The notes under the pieces were generated by a model. That model was given only the letters and a program-made list of their open reading frames with translations, did no database searches and was not told the origin of the DNA. From assembly GCF_030272615.1 (NCBI RefSeq), contig NC_081407.1, positions 440,907,213-440,971,212 of the forward strand: 64,000 nt of DNA, given 5' to 3'. Origin of the DNA: Cryptomeria japonica (Eukaryota; Streptophyta; Pinopsida; Cupressales; Cupressaceae). Positions 1 to 12,239 of this stretch are shown piece by piece; position 1 is the stretch's first letter; every line of letters starts with the position of its first letter. The translations under genes and the position numbers were made by a program.

Positions 1-638
1 TAATATCTTTTGTAAAGCCAACCTATACATTTTGGTCCTAGGCTTCGATATATATGTAAGATCTTATTTGTAAGATCAATATACGAATGGGAAAAGGATT
101 GTGATAAGGTATATGTAAGAATAAGTAGAGCTATACACACAGACATAATTTGAAGGTAGATGGAAGGTTTTGTGAAGACATATCAGAACTGAACCGGTAC
201 TGAATCTAGCATATGAAGATGCTATTTTGAGTAGTACATCACTATTGGATTTAACCATCCAATTGTAGTTAGTATGACTCCTATTTGTGTTTGAGCAGTG
301 AGCTCTAGGCGCTTGGCCTTTCTGCATGTGCAAACCCCCTATTGTATACACATACTATCTATAGTAGTATCATCTTATTGTGGGTAAGGTTTCCCACCAT
401 GGTTTTTCCCCTTATAGGGTTTCCACATACAAATACTGGTGTTATGTGTTGTGGATATTATTGTCTTTCTGTTTCATGCATTAATCTTTACCGGTACTGC
501 AATTATATGATAAACTATCTATCGACATTTAGTTTGGTTTACCGGTATTAAGCATTAAGTTTTGGTTAAATTAGTTTTGGTTTAAATTCATTTGACAACT
601 AATTCACCCCCCCACTCAGTTGTCTCCAGGACCTAACA
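1..638 (+). repeat. 5' LTR of copia 1 (partial)
   Basis: It aligns along its whole length with 5620-6259. It ends in CCTAACA, complementary to the TGTTGG start seen at the 3' LTR, and is followed two bases later by the primer-binding site. The first ~420 bp of the LTR are outside the window. Confidence 0.93.
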
Positions 639-640
639 AT

Positions 641-652
641 TGGTATCCAAGC
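641..652 (+). other. Primer-binding site of copia 1
   Basis: TGGTATCCAAGC lies just after the LTR end. It resembles the usual plant copia site complementary to the 3' end of initiator tRNA-Met (TGGTATCAGAGC), with two differences. Confidence 0.8.
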
Positions 653-695
653 CTAATCCTCTTTTTGCAGAAGCCTAACAACTTGAGGAGATCCA

Positions 696-2130
696 ATGTC
701 TTCTAACTATTTCAAGAAGGACAATCCTAAATATGATGGAGCCAACTATGGCATCTGGAAGATCAGGATGGAGACACATCTGAATTGCATTGGAAGGGAC
801 ATCTGGGAAGTTACAAAGAATAGCTATACTGCTCCTATTCTTGGTCAACCTAATCCACCTACGTTAGGAAAAGATGAAGAAAATGATTGCAAATCAAGAG
901 AAGCACTTTTGAGCGCATTATCAGATCAGCAAATCTTGGGATTATCAGATAGGTCTACTGCTAAAGCTATTTGGGATCATTTGGAAACATTGAATGAAGG
1001 AGATTCCATAGTCAAAATTGCAAAACTTGAGAGCTTCCGGGTCAGGTATGAAAATCTGAAAATGGAAGAAGATGAAAGAATTTTTTCTTTTATGGAAAGA
1101 GTAAATAAAATTGTTTTGGGTATTAAATATTGTGGAGGAACCTTAAGTGAAGATGAAATTGTCTCAAAAGTTTTAAGAGGATTGCCATAGGCATACAAAA
1201 TGAAAGTTACTACTATAAATGAGTTAAGGACAATTCCTAATACATCATTAACTAGAGACACATTGATTGGAAAACTTTCAGCCTTTGAAATTGAGAAATT
1301 TGGTCTTGTTGCTACTATAAAGACAGATTTAGCTTTTAAGGCATCAACATCATTTGACAAGTCTGATTGGAAAGCCTTTTATGCAAGAGAACTTGAAGAA
1401 AGCAGGAGAAAAAATGAAGGACTTGAAGAACTTGAAGCACTATTTTCAAGGAAAATGCCTAAAGGTCCAGTTGGAAGTAAGTATGAAGGTAAAACACCCT
1501 TTAAATGTTTTAACTGTAATAAGATTGGTCATATGGCTTCAATATTCCTTGATAGACATGCAAGATCGAAAGAAGAAGATAGAAGAACATATAAGCCTAA
1601 CCCTGAATATCAGAGATACAGATTTAAGAAGAATAAAGACAAGTCTTGTTATCTTGATGATGGAGTCACTGATGATTCTGATGAGGATCTGATAGACAAT
1701 AGATGGGTCTTTGTTTCTATAATAGAAGATCAACCGACACCTACTGTTTAACTGATAGAGTAGGCCCTGGCAGCTAAAATTGAAGTTAAGGATGAACGGT
1801 TCATTGATTCAGGACGTTCACATCATATGACTGGTGATAAAAACAAATTCTTGACATTTTAGGAATATAATGGAGGTCTAGTAAGATTTGGAGATGATAA
1901 AGATTGTTTGATCAAAGGAAAAGGTAATATATCTCTTGATGGTAAGCATAATACTGACAACAATTACTATGTTGAAGGTTTAAAGCATAATCTTTTGAGT
2001 GCTGGTCAATTAGTTGAAAAAGGATTTTAGTTACAATTCAAGAATGGGAAATGCAAAATTATGAACAGAACTAGTTTGGAAATTGCAACCGGTAATCAAA
2101 CTAGAGGTAATATCTTTCATTAGAATAATA
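696..2130 (+). pseudogene. Copia 1 gag and protease (broken)
   Basis: Gag is the nucleocapsid precursor that packages element RNA; the aspartic protease cuts the polyprotein. The ATG at 696 starts a typical copia gag N-terminus with the FKKDNPKYDGANYGIWKIRM segment. A zinc knuckle lies near 1505-1546 in the pattern CX2CX4HX4, but its last Cys is replaced by Phe. The protease motif DSGRSHHMTGD is near 1807. Stops at 1188 (TAG), 1749 (TAA), near 1761 (TAG), 1860 (TAG), 2028 (TAG) and 2120 (TAG) break it; most sit where related elements have Gln. Function is lost. Confidence 0.9.
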
Positions 2131-2144
2131 GTGAAAATACATGC

Positions 2145-3300
2145 TTGATTGCACATATTGATGAAAGTTGTCTATGGCATAAGAGACTCTATCATGTAAA
2201 TTTTGATTGGATTGTGAAAATCAGTACTACTAAGGCAATTAGAGACTCACCTAATATTATTAAACCTCACAATTCGATATGTAAGGAATGTCAATTTGGA
2301 AAACAAGTTAGAGCATCTTTCAAAAGTATTCCAGAAAAATCCAATAATGCTCTTGACTTAATTCATATTGATTTATGTGGTCCAGCTAGAACTAAAAGCT
2401 TACAAGGTGATAGAAATTTCATGCTAATCATTGATGACTATTCTAGAATGTGTTGGGTTACTTTTCTTAGAGAAAAATCAAAAGCACTTGGGAAATTCAA
2501 GCTATTCAAGGCAATGGTAGAAAATGAAACTGGTAAGAAAATCAAATGTCTAAGATCAGATCAAGGAGGTGAATCCACATCTAAGGAATTTAATACATTC
2601 TATGAAGTAAATGGAATCAGAAGATAGTTATCAGTACCCTGGACACCCCAATAGAATGGAGTTGTAGAAAGGAAAAATAGAACCATCTTGGATGCAACTA
2701 GAAGTATGTTATCAGAAGAAAATATACCACATGTCTATTGTAGAGAGGCAGTAAGCACAATAGTCTACACATTCAACGAAGTTCACATCAAAGGTGAAAC
2801 TGGTAAGACCCCTCATGAACTATGGTTTGGTATTACTCCTACTCTTAAATATTTCAGAATATTTGGAAGTAAATGCTATATTAGAAGAGATGAGTATATT
2901 GGCAAATTTGATCCTAGAAGTGATGAAGGAATATTTCTTGGTTATTCATCTAAGAGCACGACATATAGATGTTTTAACAAGAGATTGGAGAGAATTGTTG
3001 AGAGTACAAATGTGAAAATTGATGAACAGTTTAGAGGAACTTCAAGGTATATAGACTCTAAACCAACAACAGAGATACTGACAAATGAACACACACTGGT
3101 ATAGAATGAAGATCCAGTTACACCGGTATCATCTGAAAATTCCATTGTAATTGAAGAACAACAACAAACAAAGACACCTCAGTATGTAAGATTGAACCAC
3201 TCTGAAGATCAGATAATTATGAACAAGTATCAAGGAGTTATGAAAAGAGGAAGATTGGCAAATGAAGAGGTATGTCTTATTTCTCAAATTTAACCAGCAT
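2145..3300 (+). pseudogene. Copia 1 integrase (broken)
   Basis: Integrase inserts the element cDNA into chromosomes. The HHCC zinc-binding region is visible (LWHKRLYHVNFD then ICKECQFGK). The catalytic core follows, with HIDLCGP for the first Asp near 2365, DDYSRM, and SDQGGE for the second Asp. The conserved block before the catalytic Glu is interrupted by two stops near 2625 and 2652, then continues as NGVVERKNRT. The copia-specific GTP-x-YFRIFGSKCY and EGIFLGYSS blocks follow at 2820-2950. A further TAG stop is at 3102. Confidence 0.9.
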
Positions 3301-4793
3301 TAATTAATGAGGCATGTGAAGATAAACACTAGATTAAAGCTATGGAAGAATAACTGGAACAAATTGAGAAGAATAACACATGGACATTAGTTCCTTGGCC
3401 TAAAGACAAAAATGTAATTAGAACAAAATGGGTATTCAGAAAAAAACTTAATGAAGATGGTAAGGTAATTAGAAATAAAGAAAGACTAGTGTGTAAGGGA
3501 TATTCATAGAAAGAAGGAATTGATTACAATGAAACCTTTGCACCGGTAGCTAGAATTGAGGCAGTCAGATTATTCTTGGCTTTTGCAGCACACAAGAACT
3601 ACAAACTATATCAAATGGATATTAAATGTGCATTTTTGAATGGAGATTTTGAAGAAGAAGTTTACATTGAGCACCCTGATGGATTTTCTTTGATAGATAA
3701 TAAAGATATGGTTTGTAGGTCAAGGAAACCTTTGTATGGGTTGAAGCAAGCTCCAAGAGCTTGGTATGCAAGATTAGATCAATACCTTTGGAAGATTGGT
3801 TTCTCTAAAGGTAATGTTGACATCAACTTATACTATAAAGTGACTAATGATGATATTTTGGTTATACAAGTTTTAGTTGATGATATAATCTTTGGAGGAG
3901 AAGATGGATTATGTAAAGACTTTTCTATTGAAATGCAACAAGAATTTGAAATGTCTATGATTGGAGAGATAAAATTCTTTTTAGGATTGTAGATTTCATA
4001 GATTGATAAAGGAATATTCTTGAGTCAATCTAAGTACTTGAAGGAGTTACTAAAGAAATTTGGGATGGAAAACTCTAAACCAGTAAGCACACCTATGACT
4101 ACAAATGACAAATTATCACTAAGGGATGAATCAACATCTGTTAATCCAACTAGGTAAAAATCTATGATAGGAGGTTTACTGTATTTGACACAAACAAGAC
4201 CTGATATCATGAATGAAGTATGTATTGTATCAAGATTTCAGAGTAATCCTAAAGAAAATCATGAATCAGCAATAAAAAGTATTTTCCAGTACTCACAAGG
4301 CACTACAAATCTTGGCTTATGGTATCCTAGAGATGAAAATTCTGAATTATGTGCATATACAGATGCAAATTTGGTAGGAGATGTGGATGACAAAAAAAGC
4401 ACCACTGGCAGAACATTTTTTCTTGGAAGCAGATTAATTTCTTGGTTGAGTAAAAAACAAAGTTGCACATGTTTATTAACAGCTGAATCAGAATATGTTG
4501 CAACAGCAACTAACTGTACATAGGTATTATGGCTTAAGCAAATGTTGAAGGACATAAAGGTAAAATGCAAGGAACCTATAACTATATATTGTGATAACAC
4601 TATAGCAATTGATATATCTAAGAATCCAGTACTACATTCGAAAACTAAACATGCTTTTATCAAATTGAATTTTCTGAAAGAGAATGTTGAAGCAAAAGAA
4701 GTGAAATTGGTTTATGTGAGTACTAAAGAGCAGATTGCAGATATTTTCACTAAACCTCTGCCTAAGGAGACTTTTGAATATCTCAGAGATTAG
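3301..4793 (+). pseudogene. Copia 1 reverse transcriptase and RNase H (broken)
   Basis: RT copies element RNA into DNA and RNase H removes the RNA strand. The RT blocks [35 protein letters not shown] and the active-site VLVDDIIFGG (near 3873) are all readable. RNase H shows YTDANLVGD (near 4356), KKSTTGRTFFLGS, the TAESEYVA block (near 4480) and DIFTKPLPKETFEYL at the end. Stops at 3330, 3350, 3508, 3990, 4000, 4155, 4521 and 4791 interrupt the frame. Most are TAG where the family has Gln. No frame change was needed to follow the domains. Confidence 0.92.
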
Positions 4794-5197
4794 CTTGGGG
4801 ACATACCCCCACCGGTAGAGACTTAGACAGTTGATGTTTGTCATCAACCGACAGAATTAAAAGATAAATCTTTTATTTCGGCCTTGATGAGGAGAGCTAC
4901 TTCTCAAGGGGAGTAGTTGGTATACTAAATAAGTTGGTATTTTGTACTTGAACCTAGTTTTAGTATTGCTTTGGCATTTGATGTCAAAGTGGGAGAGATT
5001 GATATGAAAAAACACATGTTACTCCTAGGGGAAGAGATTGTTATTTTGGGAGAGATTGATTACTCTTTGTATCTGAATTTTGATTTCTGGTTATGATCTC
5101 TTTTGGGAGATTGTTGGTTTTTGGTATTTGGCATTTCTGTTTTGGCACTTTGATGGTTTTTCCATCTTGTGTTGTCATCAATGCCAAAGGGGGAGAT
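4794..5197 (+). other. Copia 1 3' noncoding region with polypurine tract
   Basis: No gene is seen here. AAAGGGGGAGA at 5186-5196 directly before the LTR is the polypurine tract that primes plus-strand DNA. Weaker copies of the purine tract plus LTR start occur earlier, for example GGGAGATTGTTGG at 5105-5117 and GGGAGAGATTGAT near 4990 and 5050. Confidence 0.8.
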
Positions 5198-6259
5198 TGT
5201 TGGTATTTTGGATATGTTGATATGGTTTTGTCATTGATGTCAACACTTATCAGCTCTGGTCAGCCTACTGAATTGGCAATGTTCACTGGCAAGCAAGTGA
5301 CTTATGGGCAGTCACCGATATCTTATTCACCAGTAGGATATATTGTTCACTGACACTTGGAATGACATGGAAAACACTTGGTTATGTCGAAGACATTGTT
5401 TGGACACTATGTCTTGGAGATTTGTTCATTGGTATAATCGTGTTTGCATATTTGTTGTTACTAGCAAATAGGTCCAAGATAAGCACCGACAGGCTTATCT
5501 ATTCCAAATTAGCACGACACGCTATGGAGATGATTTATTAATGTTGTAAATGCATTAAGCCAACATGTTGAATTGGATATTGCATCGGTTATTATTTTAC
5601 TTGTAAATTGTTTTTATTGTAATATCTTTTGTAAAGCCGACCTATACATTTTGGTCCTAGGCTTCGGTATATATGTAAGATCTTATTTGTAAGATCGATA
5701 TGCGAATGGGAAAAGGATTGTAATAAGGTATATGCAAGAATAGGAAGAGCTATACATGCATACATCATATGAAGGTAGAAGGAAGGTTTTCTGAAGACAT
5801 ATCAGAACTAAACCGGTACTGAATCCAGTATATGAAGATGCTATTTTGAGCAGTACATCATTATTGGATTTAACCATCCAATTGTAGTCAGTGTGACTCC
5901 TATTTGTGTTTGAGCAGTGAGCTCTAGGTGCTTGGCCTTTCTGCATGTGCAGACCCCCTATTGTATACACATACTATCTGCATTAATATCATCTGATTAT
6001 GGGTAAGGTTTCCCACCATGGTTTTTCCCCTTATAGGGTTTCCACGTACAAATACTGGTGTCATGTGTTGTGGATGTTATTGTCTTTCTGTTTCATGCAT
6101 TAATCTTTACCAGTATTGCAATTAACTGATAAACTGTCTACCGACATTTAGTTTGGTTTACTAGTATTAAGCTTTGACTTTTGGTTAAATTAGTTTTGGT
6201 TTAAATTCATTTGACAACTGATTCACCCCCCCTCTCTCAGTTGTCTCTGGAACCTAACA
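5198..6259 (+). repeat. 3' LTR of copia 1
   Basis: The 1062-bp LTR starts TGTTGG after the polypurine tract and ends CCTAACA. Its last 640 bp match 1-638. It contains a TATATAT stretch near 5670 that could serve as promoter. The flanking target-site duplication cannot be tested because the 5' end is outside the window. Confidence 0.93.
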
Positions 6260-6307
6260 AAAGCATCTCATAATTAAATCAACACAAGTACAATGAATTC
6301 AAATCGA

Positions 6308-6339
<32 letters not shown>
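6260..6339. repeat. Spacer with AT microsatellite
   Basis: About 50 bp of unassigned sequence is followed by an uninterrupted (AT)n run at roughly 6311-6339, directly against the LTR of copia 2. No coding signal is present. Confidence 0.85.
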
Positions 6340-7837
6340 TGATAACTCAATGATAAACCACGAGTACCAAACTAGTATTGAGAGGGGGGGGTGAATCAGT
6401 ACAAACACAAATTTAGTCCAAAACCAGTTTGACAACAAATACCCCAAATGACTGACAAACAGGGATACCGGTAAAATAGAGTGCAACCAATAACATCCAG
6501 TACAGCTCAAACAGTCATGAACCGGTCACTCAATAAGCTACCCTCTTAGCTCAATACTACAGTATCATTATATTCTCATGCATAAACAGGTAAAACAAAG
6601 CATCACAAGACAAAAGCATTTCACATGACACACATGTTTTTCACGTGGAAACCTAACTGGGAAAAACCACGATGGGGATGAATACCCACAAGCTGCTTTT
6701 TGAACTCTTTAGAAGTCTGTTGTGTTAGGAGCCTTGTCTAGTTAAAGACATTACAATAGGTTCTTCTAGGAACCGATCCTATTAGGGATCACCTGGTTAA
6801 GGGTTAAAACCTGGTAGAGTTACCTTGTTAGAGGTTTTCAAGAACTCAATAGCTGAAAGGATCTCCTAAGCTCTCTAGCTTCTTAGAGCTTATTAGCCTT
6901 GAGTTACTCGATTAAGGGATTTGAATCAAGCCGGTTAAGACCACCCAAATTAAGGGATTTTAAATCAAGCCAGTTAAGGCTACCCTGTTAGGGGATTTTA
7001 CAACTGTTGAAGTGGTTAGAGATCAATAGGAATTACAATGATCTGTTAACAACACTCAATGCTAATGCAGATTTGTTTTGGCTCCTCTTCACCTTCTACA
7101 CATTCACTTTGTAGATATCTCTTCTCTCCTTTGGTCTGGCAAGAATCACGTATCACTTCCCTTGGATACACACTCACAACTTTTGCCAACAACCTCAGAA
7201 AGAAACACAACATCGACCTTATAGGAAACATACAAGTCGGTAGCAAAAACCCTAAACCCTAAACCTATTAGGTTAAGAAATTCAAACGGTTCGATCCTGA
7301 CCATTGAATCATACTGCATTAAATGCAACAATCTTGAATCGATCTCAAAACATTCTCCATCATCCATTATCCATCGCTTTCATGGTGGCTGATAACCCAT
7401 CACGTGTTATCACCATTTGATAGACTTCGCACATTCCTGAGGTAGATAGGAATAGTCTTCTTCATGCAAGATCCTTCACACGCACAGAACTTATGTGGCA
7501 ACATGATCTGTCCTCCATCATACTGCTAACTCATCACACAAAGATCACTGATTGAGTCACACAAACTTGAGGTACTCCAACCGAAAACCCTGAAGTGGAA
7601 GCTACCTATCAACCGGTAGTCATACAATGCTTCCATGTGCTGGTTCCCATAACTATATGCCGGTTCACCTTAAACAAATATACCACTTCACTTTGGCATA
7701 TAAACCGGTTCATACAAATGCCGATTCCTCTCTCTCTTCACTTATCACATGTGCCGGTTCACACTATGTTTCATATTGACATCAATGACAACATACAATA
7801 TCATTATGTCTTCAAGCCGGTTCACATAATGCCAACA
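6340..7837 (-). repeat. 3' LTR of copia 2
   Basis: On the + strand it runs from TGATAAC to GCCAACA, that is, TGTTGGC...GTTATCA on the element strand. Its first 200 bp match 12240-12438. The polypurine tract lies just outside at 7839-7849 (AAAGGGGGAGA on the - strand). It contains three telomere-like AAACCCT units at 7247-7267 and, in its U3 part, repeated GCCGGTTCA motifs. Confidence 0.93.
7639..7824 (-). promoter_or_regulatory. Repeated GCCGGTTCA motif in U3 of copia 2
   Basis: On the + strand the motif GCCGGTTCA or a close variant occurs at 7639, 7659, 7704, 7720, 7753 and 7816, all in the U3 side of the LTR (element strand: TGAACCGGC). Repeats of this kind in U3 are often binding sites for host activators. 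That role is inferred. Confidence 0.45.
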
Positions 7838-8079
7838 ATCTCCCCCTTTGGCATTGATGGCAATATACAAAAGATATCTTCTCTGCTTCACATCTTCTCC
7901 CCATTTGCTGCAGATATGTTTTCTCTTCACTCCTTCTCCCCCTTTGACAATAATGCCAAAGTGGAGGTACAATCATCTCTATTTCATCATGTTGCTCCCC
8001 CTGAGGAGTAGCATCCTTCAACATACCAATCAATCAAAATTTGTCTTTCCAGTACCTGACTAATGTGGAACAATTACTT

Positions 8080-9570
8080 TTAGTTCACCTCCTGAAGGGG
8101 AAATACCCCTAATTCACCTCTCAAATGCACAAATGTTGTCTTTGGGAGAGGCTTGGTGAATATGTCTACTAACTGCTCCTTACTGGACACATGCTCCAGT
8201 GCAATCTCTTAATTCTGAACCTTTTCCCTCAAGAAATGATACTTAAGCTCAAAATGCTTGGTTCTAGAATGTAAAACCAGATTCTTTGATATATTGATAG
8301 CACTTATGTTATCATAGAATATACTTACTGGTTCAGATATAGGGATCTTGAAGCCTTCCAGTACATGCTTCATCCAAATTGTCTGAGTGCAGTTCATGAA
8401 AGCTGCAACATACTCCACTTCCGCTATAGACTGAGAGATACAACTCTTCTTTTTACTCATCCATGAGACCAGTCTACCACCGAGAAAGAATGCACCATCG
8501 GTTGTGCTTTTCCAGTCATCCACATTACCTGCCCAATCAGCATCTGTGAACACTTTTAGATTGAAATTATTGCTGTATGGGTACCACAATCCATAGTCAA
8601 TTGTTCCCTTCATATACCTAAGAATACGCTTGATTGCAATCAAGTGAGATTCTCTTGGACTCTTTTGGAATCTTGCAGTAATGCCAACTGCATGTGCAAT
8701 ATCCAGTCTGCTATGCACTACATAATGCAACTTACCAATCATTGATCAGTATTCCTTCTCATCAACCAGTGCGGAATCATCCTCTTTTGTCAATTTGCAA
8801 CCGGTCACCATCGGTGTACCAACCAGTTTTCTATCTTCCATGCCAAAAGTCTTCAACACCTCTTTGACATATTTGGATTGAGCGATGAAGATTCCATCTT
8901 CCATCTGCTAGATTTGCAGTCCAATGAAGAACTTAATCTCCCCTATGAGTGACATCTCAAACTCTTTCTTCATCTCATCACCAAACTCATGACTCATCTT
9001 GTCATCTCCACCAAAGATGATGTCATCAACAAAAACTTCACAGATCAGGATCTGATCTCCTTCAAACTTCAAGTAGATATTACTATCTTCACTTGTTCTC
9101 TCAAATCCAATCTTCACAAGATGGGAATGTAGGCGCTCATACCATGCCCTTGGTGCTTGCTTTAGACCATATAATGCTTTATGTAGCCTACATACCATGT
9201 CACTATCTTCAGATAGGGAAAACCCATCTGGTTGCTCAATATACACCTCCTCTTCAAGTACACCATTTAGGAATGCAAATTTTACATCCATTGATATACC
9301 TTGAACCTCTTAAAAGCTGCATATGCAAGAAGCATACGAACTCCTTCCAATCTGGCTACAGGAGCAAAGGTTTCTCCATAGTCTTCTCCTTCTTCTTGAG
9401 CATATCCTTTTCATACTAATCTAGCTTTATTCCTAATCACTGTGCCATCCTCATTCAGCTTATTTCTAAACACCCATTTGGTGCCAATGACATTTTTATG
9501 CTCTGGTCTGGGTACCAAGGACTATGTACCATTTTTCTCTATCTGGTCAAGTTCTTCTTCCATTGCCTTG
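8080..9570 (-). pseudogene. Copia 2 reverse transcriptase and RNase H (broken)
   Basis: On the - strand the RT blocks [26 protein letters not shown] and the active site VFVDDIIFGG (near 9010) are intact. RNase H follows with FTDADWAGNVDDWKSTT and SIAEVEYVA. The frame runs through a stop at 8209 and ends DIFTKPLPK ... LRGELG with a natural TAA at 8080-8082. More stops occur between the RT N-terminal blocks (near 9310-9570). It copies element RNA into DNA in its family; here it is inactive as a polyprotein. Confidence 0.9.
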
Positions 9571-9572
9571 AT

Positions 9573-10880
9573 CTAGTCTTCATCTTTATGAGCCTCTTTG
9601 AATGACTTAGGCTCAAATTCAAGGATCATACATGAGATTTCTCTAATCTTTCTTCTAGTAAGGATTCCTGCATCCTTATCACCTATGATCTGCTTGGGAT
9701 CATGATTCAACTTGACATATCGAGGAATGGTCTTAATTGGTTCTTCTTGCTTTTCTTCTTCACCCTCATCTTCATCAATATCAGCATTCACCAGTTCAGG
9801 GACACTGTTACTGGTACTTGGTTGGCTAACAACCGGTTCCCAAAAGGTTGCAACTAGTTCATTTATAGCTTGCTCACTACCGGTTTCCTCAGTCTTCTCA
9901 GAGGATTCATCAACTCTTACATTGATGCTTTCCATAATTCTTTGAGTCCTATTGTTGTAACACTTGAAAGCTTTACTCTTGGTGGAATATCCTAGAAATA
10001 TTCCTTCATCACATTTAGCTTCAAATTTGCCCTGATGTTCACTCCTCTTGATGTAACATTTTCTACCAAATACCTTAAAGTAGTTAACCATAGGTGTCTT
10101 ACCGGTCCAATACTCATAAGGAGTTTTATCCTTACCCTTTTTTATGAGTACCTCGTTCATAGTGTAGACTGTAGTGCTCACCACTTCTCTCCAAAAGGTG
10201 TGAGGTACCTTTCCTTGGATCAACATGGTTCTAGCTACTTCAACCACAGTCTAGTTATTCCTCTCTGCTAGGCCATTCTGCTATGGAGTCCGGGGGGCAG
10301 ACAGCTGTCTCTTGATGCCAAATTCTTCACAATACTTGTTGAATTCACTAGAAGTGAATTCCCCTCCTTGATCAGTTCTAAGACATTTGATCCTTTTACC
10401 ACTTTCCTTCTCCACTAATGCTTTGAAAGCTTTGAATTTCCCAAAAGCTTTAGACTTGTCTTTCAAGAATGTGACCCACATTGTTCTTGAGCAGTCATCA
10501 GTGAGAATCATGAAGTACCTATCACCCTGCACACTTCTAGTTTTCATAGGACCACATAAATTAGTATGCACAAGATCAAGCAAGTTGTCAGCAGTGAAAG
10601 ATTTACCTTTAAAGGTTGAGGAAGACATTTTCCCCAATTGATATTCTCTACACAAGGTATTATCCAGTTTGCTCAACACCGGAAACCCTCTAACTACCTT
10701 GATCTTACTAGCCTTCATAATGTTGTCAAAGTTCACATGGCAGAATCTCCTATGCCATATCTAGCTATCATCAAGCTTAGCCATTAGACATGTACTTATA
10801 TTTGCATTTAGATGAAATAGGTTACCTTTAGTCTGCATGCCGGTGGCCACCAATTTACCATCTTTTCCTTTGATTCTGCA
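9573..10880 (-). pseudogene. Copia 2 integrase (broken, first catalytic Asp lost)
   Basis: On the - strand the zinc-binding part runs from about 10780. The core shows HTNLCGP where relatives have HxDLCGP, so the first catalytic Asp is Asn. The second Asp is kept in RTDQGGEF. Stops near 10281 and 10255 break the block before the catalytic Glu region, which is still readable as NGLAERNN. The long downstream part holds YFKVFGRKCYIKR and EGIFLGYSTKS, then a variable acidic linker. Strand transfer should be impossible even without the stops. Confidence 0.88.
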
Positions 10881-12170
10881 AACTCCATTCTTGAATTACA
10901 GAGTGAGGCCACTGTCATTTAGCTAGGCAACACTTAGAAGGTTGTGTTTGAGACCATCAACCCAGTACACATTGTCAGCACTACTCTTTCCATTCAAAGA
11001 GATGGACCCTCTGCCTTTGACCATGCATGGTGCATCATTGCCAAAGTGAACCACACCACCATCATACTCCTCTAAGGATAGAAACTTGCTCTGGTCACCA
11101 GTCATATGGTGAGAATATCCACTGTCAATGATCCACTCATTGGAATCATCAAACCGGGAGATAAGAGCCTTCTTGTTTGCCACATCTTCCTTTACAGCAA
11201 CAAACACAATGTCTTCATTCTCTTCATCTTCTGATTCCTCATCTGTGACACCTTCATCAACTGCCACAAAATAGTTTCTTTGGTTTCCTCCTTTGAATTT
11301 CTTGAACCTTTCTAGTTTATCCTTGTTGTCGCTATTATGACAATTCATAGCAATATGTCCTATCCAGTTACAAGAGAAACATTTCAAAGGTAGCTTACCT
11401 TTGTATTTACTAGTTCCTTTTGAGAATTTCCTAGCAAGAAGTGCTTCAAATTCCATCAGAAACTCTTCATCATTCATTTCTCTACTCTGATTAGGTTCCC
11501 TACTAGTGCTAGCCTCTTTTCCTTTTCTAGAAGGTATAGTAGAGGCTCTAAAAGCAGATTCTGTCTTTTGAACACTACCATCAAAACTATTCAGCTCATA
11601 GGCTATCAACTTGGCTATGATGGAGTCCAAGAACACCTTAGACTTGTCTATTGATCTTAGCTCCTGAATAGCAACAACCCTTATTGCATAGACCGGCAAC
11701 AGGGATCTCAAGACTTTTCTTACCATAGTGGAATCTTCTATTTTGCCACCTGCACTCTTGATTTCTCTAACAACCATTTTGATTCTTATTCCATACTGCT
11801 GAATGGTCTCTCCTTCAACCATCTGCATGTCTTCAAACTTTCCTCACAAGCTTTCTTCCTTAGCCTGTTTTACATGCTCATCACCACCATAGATATTTTC
11901 AAGAGCATCCCATACCTCTTTGGGATTTCCCTTGTCCTAAACATCAATAAACTCAATGTCACATAGACTGCTGATGAGGGCTTCCATGACTTGCCCATTT
12001 TCTTGTATCTCTCTCTTTTGGTCATCGGTGAGAGTACTGGTAGGAACAACATATACATTTTCAACATAACTCCAGTGTTGAACACCCATGCTTTTGATGA
12101 ATATCTTCATCTTGTCTTTCCATATACCAAAATTTTCCCTGTTAAACTTTGGACCTTCCCTCTTCATCAT
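10881..12170 (-). pseudogene. Copia 2 gag and protease (broken)
   Basis: The ATG at 12170 (- strand) starts a gag of the same type as copia 1 and 3 (FNRENFGIWKDKM). Gag continues to a full zinc knuckle, CFSCNWIGHIAMNC (CX2CX4HX4C), near 11340-11380. The protease motif IIDSGYSHHMTGD lies near 11115-11150 and is followed by EEYDGGVVHFGNDAPC. Stops at about 11937 and at 11839 (TGA in an Arg context) separate the N-terminal part. Other positions are well kept. Confidence 0.9.
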
Positions 12171-12225
12171 TTGACTAGGATCTTTTCCTCAAGCGGTTAA
12201 GCTTACAACACAGAGGACCTGGAGT

Positions 12226-12237
12226 GCTCTGATACCA
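12226..12237 (-). other. Primer-binding site of copia 2
   Basis: On the - strand it reads TGGTATCAGAGC, the standard plant copia site complementary to initiator tRNA-Met. It lies two bases inside the 5' LTR remnant. Confidence 0.92.
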
Positions 12238-12239
12238 AT

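Larger units (their letters stand above)
1..6259 (+). mobile_element. Ty1/copia LTR retrotransposon, copy 1 (5' end outside window)
   Basis: The order is LTR, primer-binding site, gag, protease, integrase, reverse transcriptase, RNase H, polypurine tract, LTR. Integrase lying before RT identifies the Ty1/copia superfamily. Base 1 matches base 5620 of the 3' LTR, so about 420 bp of the 5' LTR lie upstream of the window. The two LTR copies differ at several percent of sites by eye, so the insertion is not recent. The polyprotein is broken by about 18 in-frame stops, 14 of them TAG, mostly where relatives have Gln. The element cannot be autonomous now. Its lineage within copia is not assigned. 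Confidence 0.95.

Noticed and set aside
6311-6339. AT run as a replication origin or promoter
   Set aside because: A simple dinucleotide microsatellite next to an LTR; nothing else supports a function.
7247-7267. Telomere repeat as sign of a chromosome end
   Set aside because: There are only three units, inside an LTR with element sequence on both sides.
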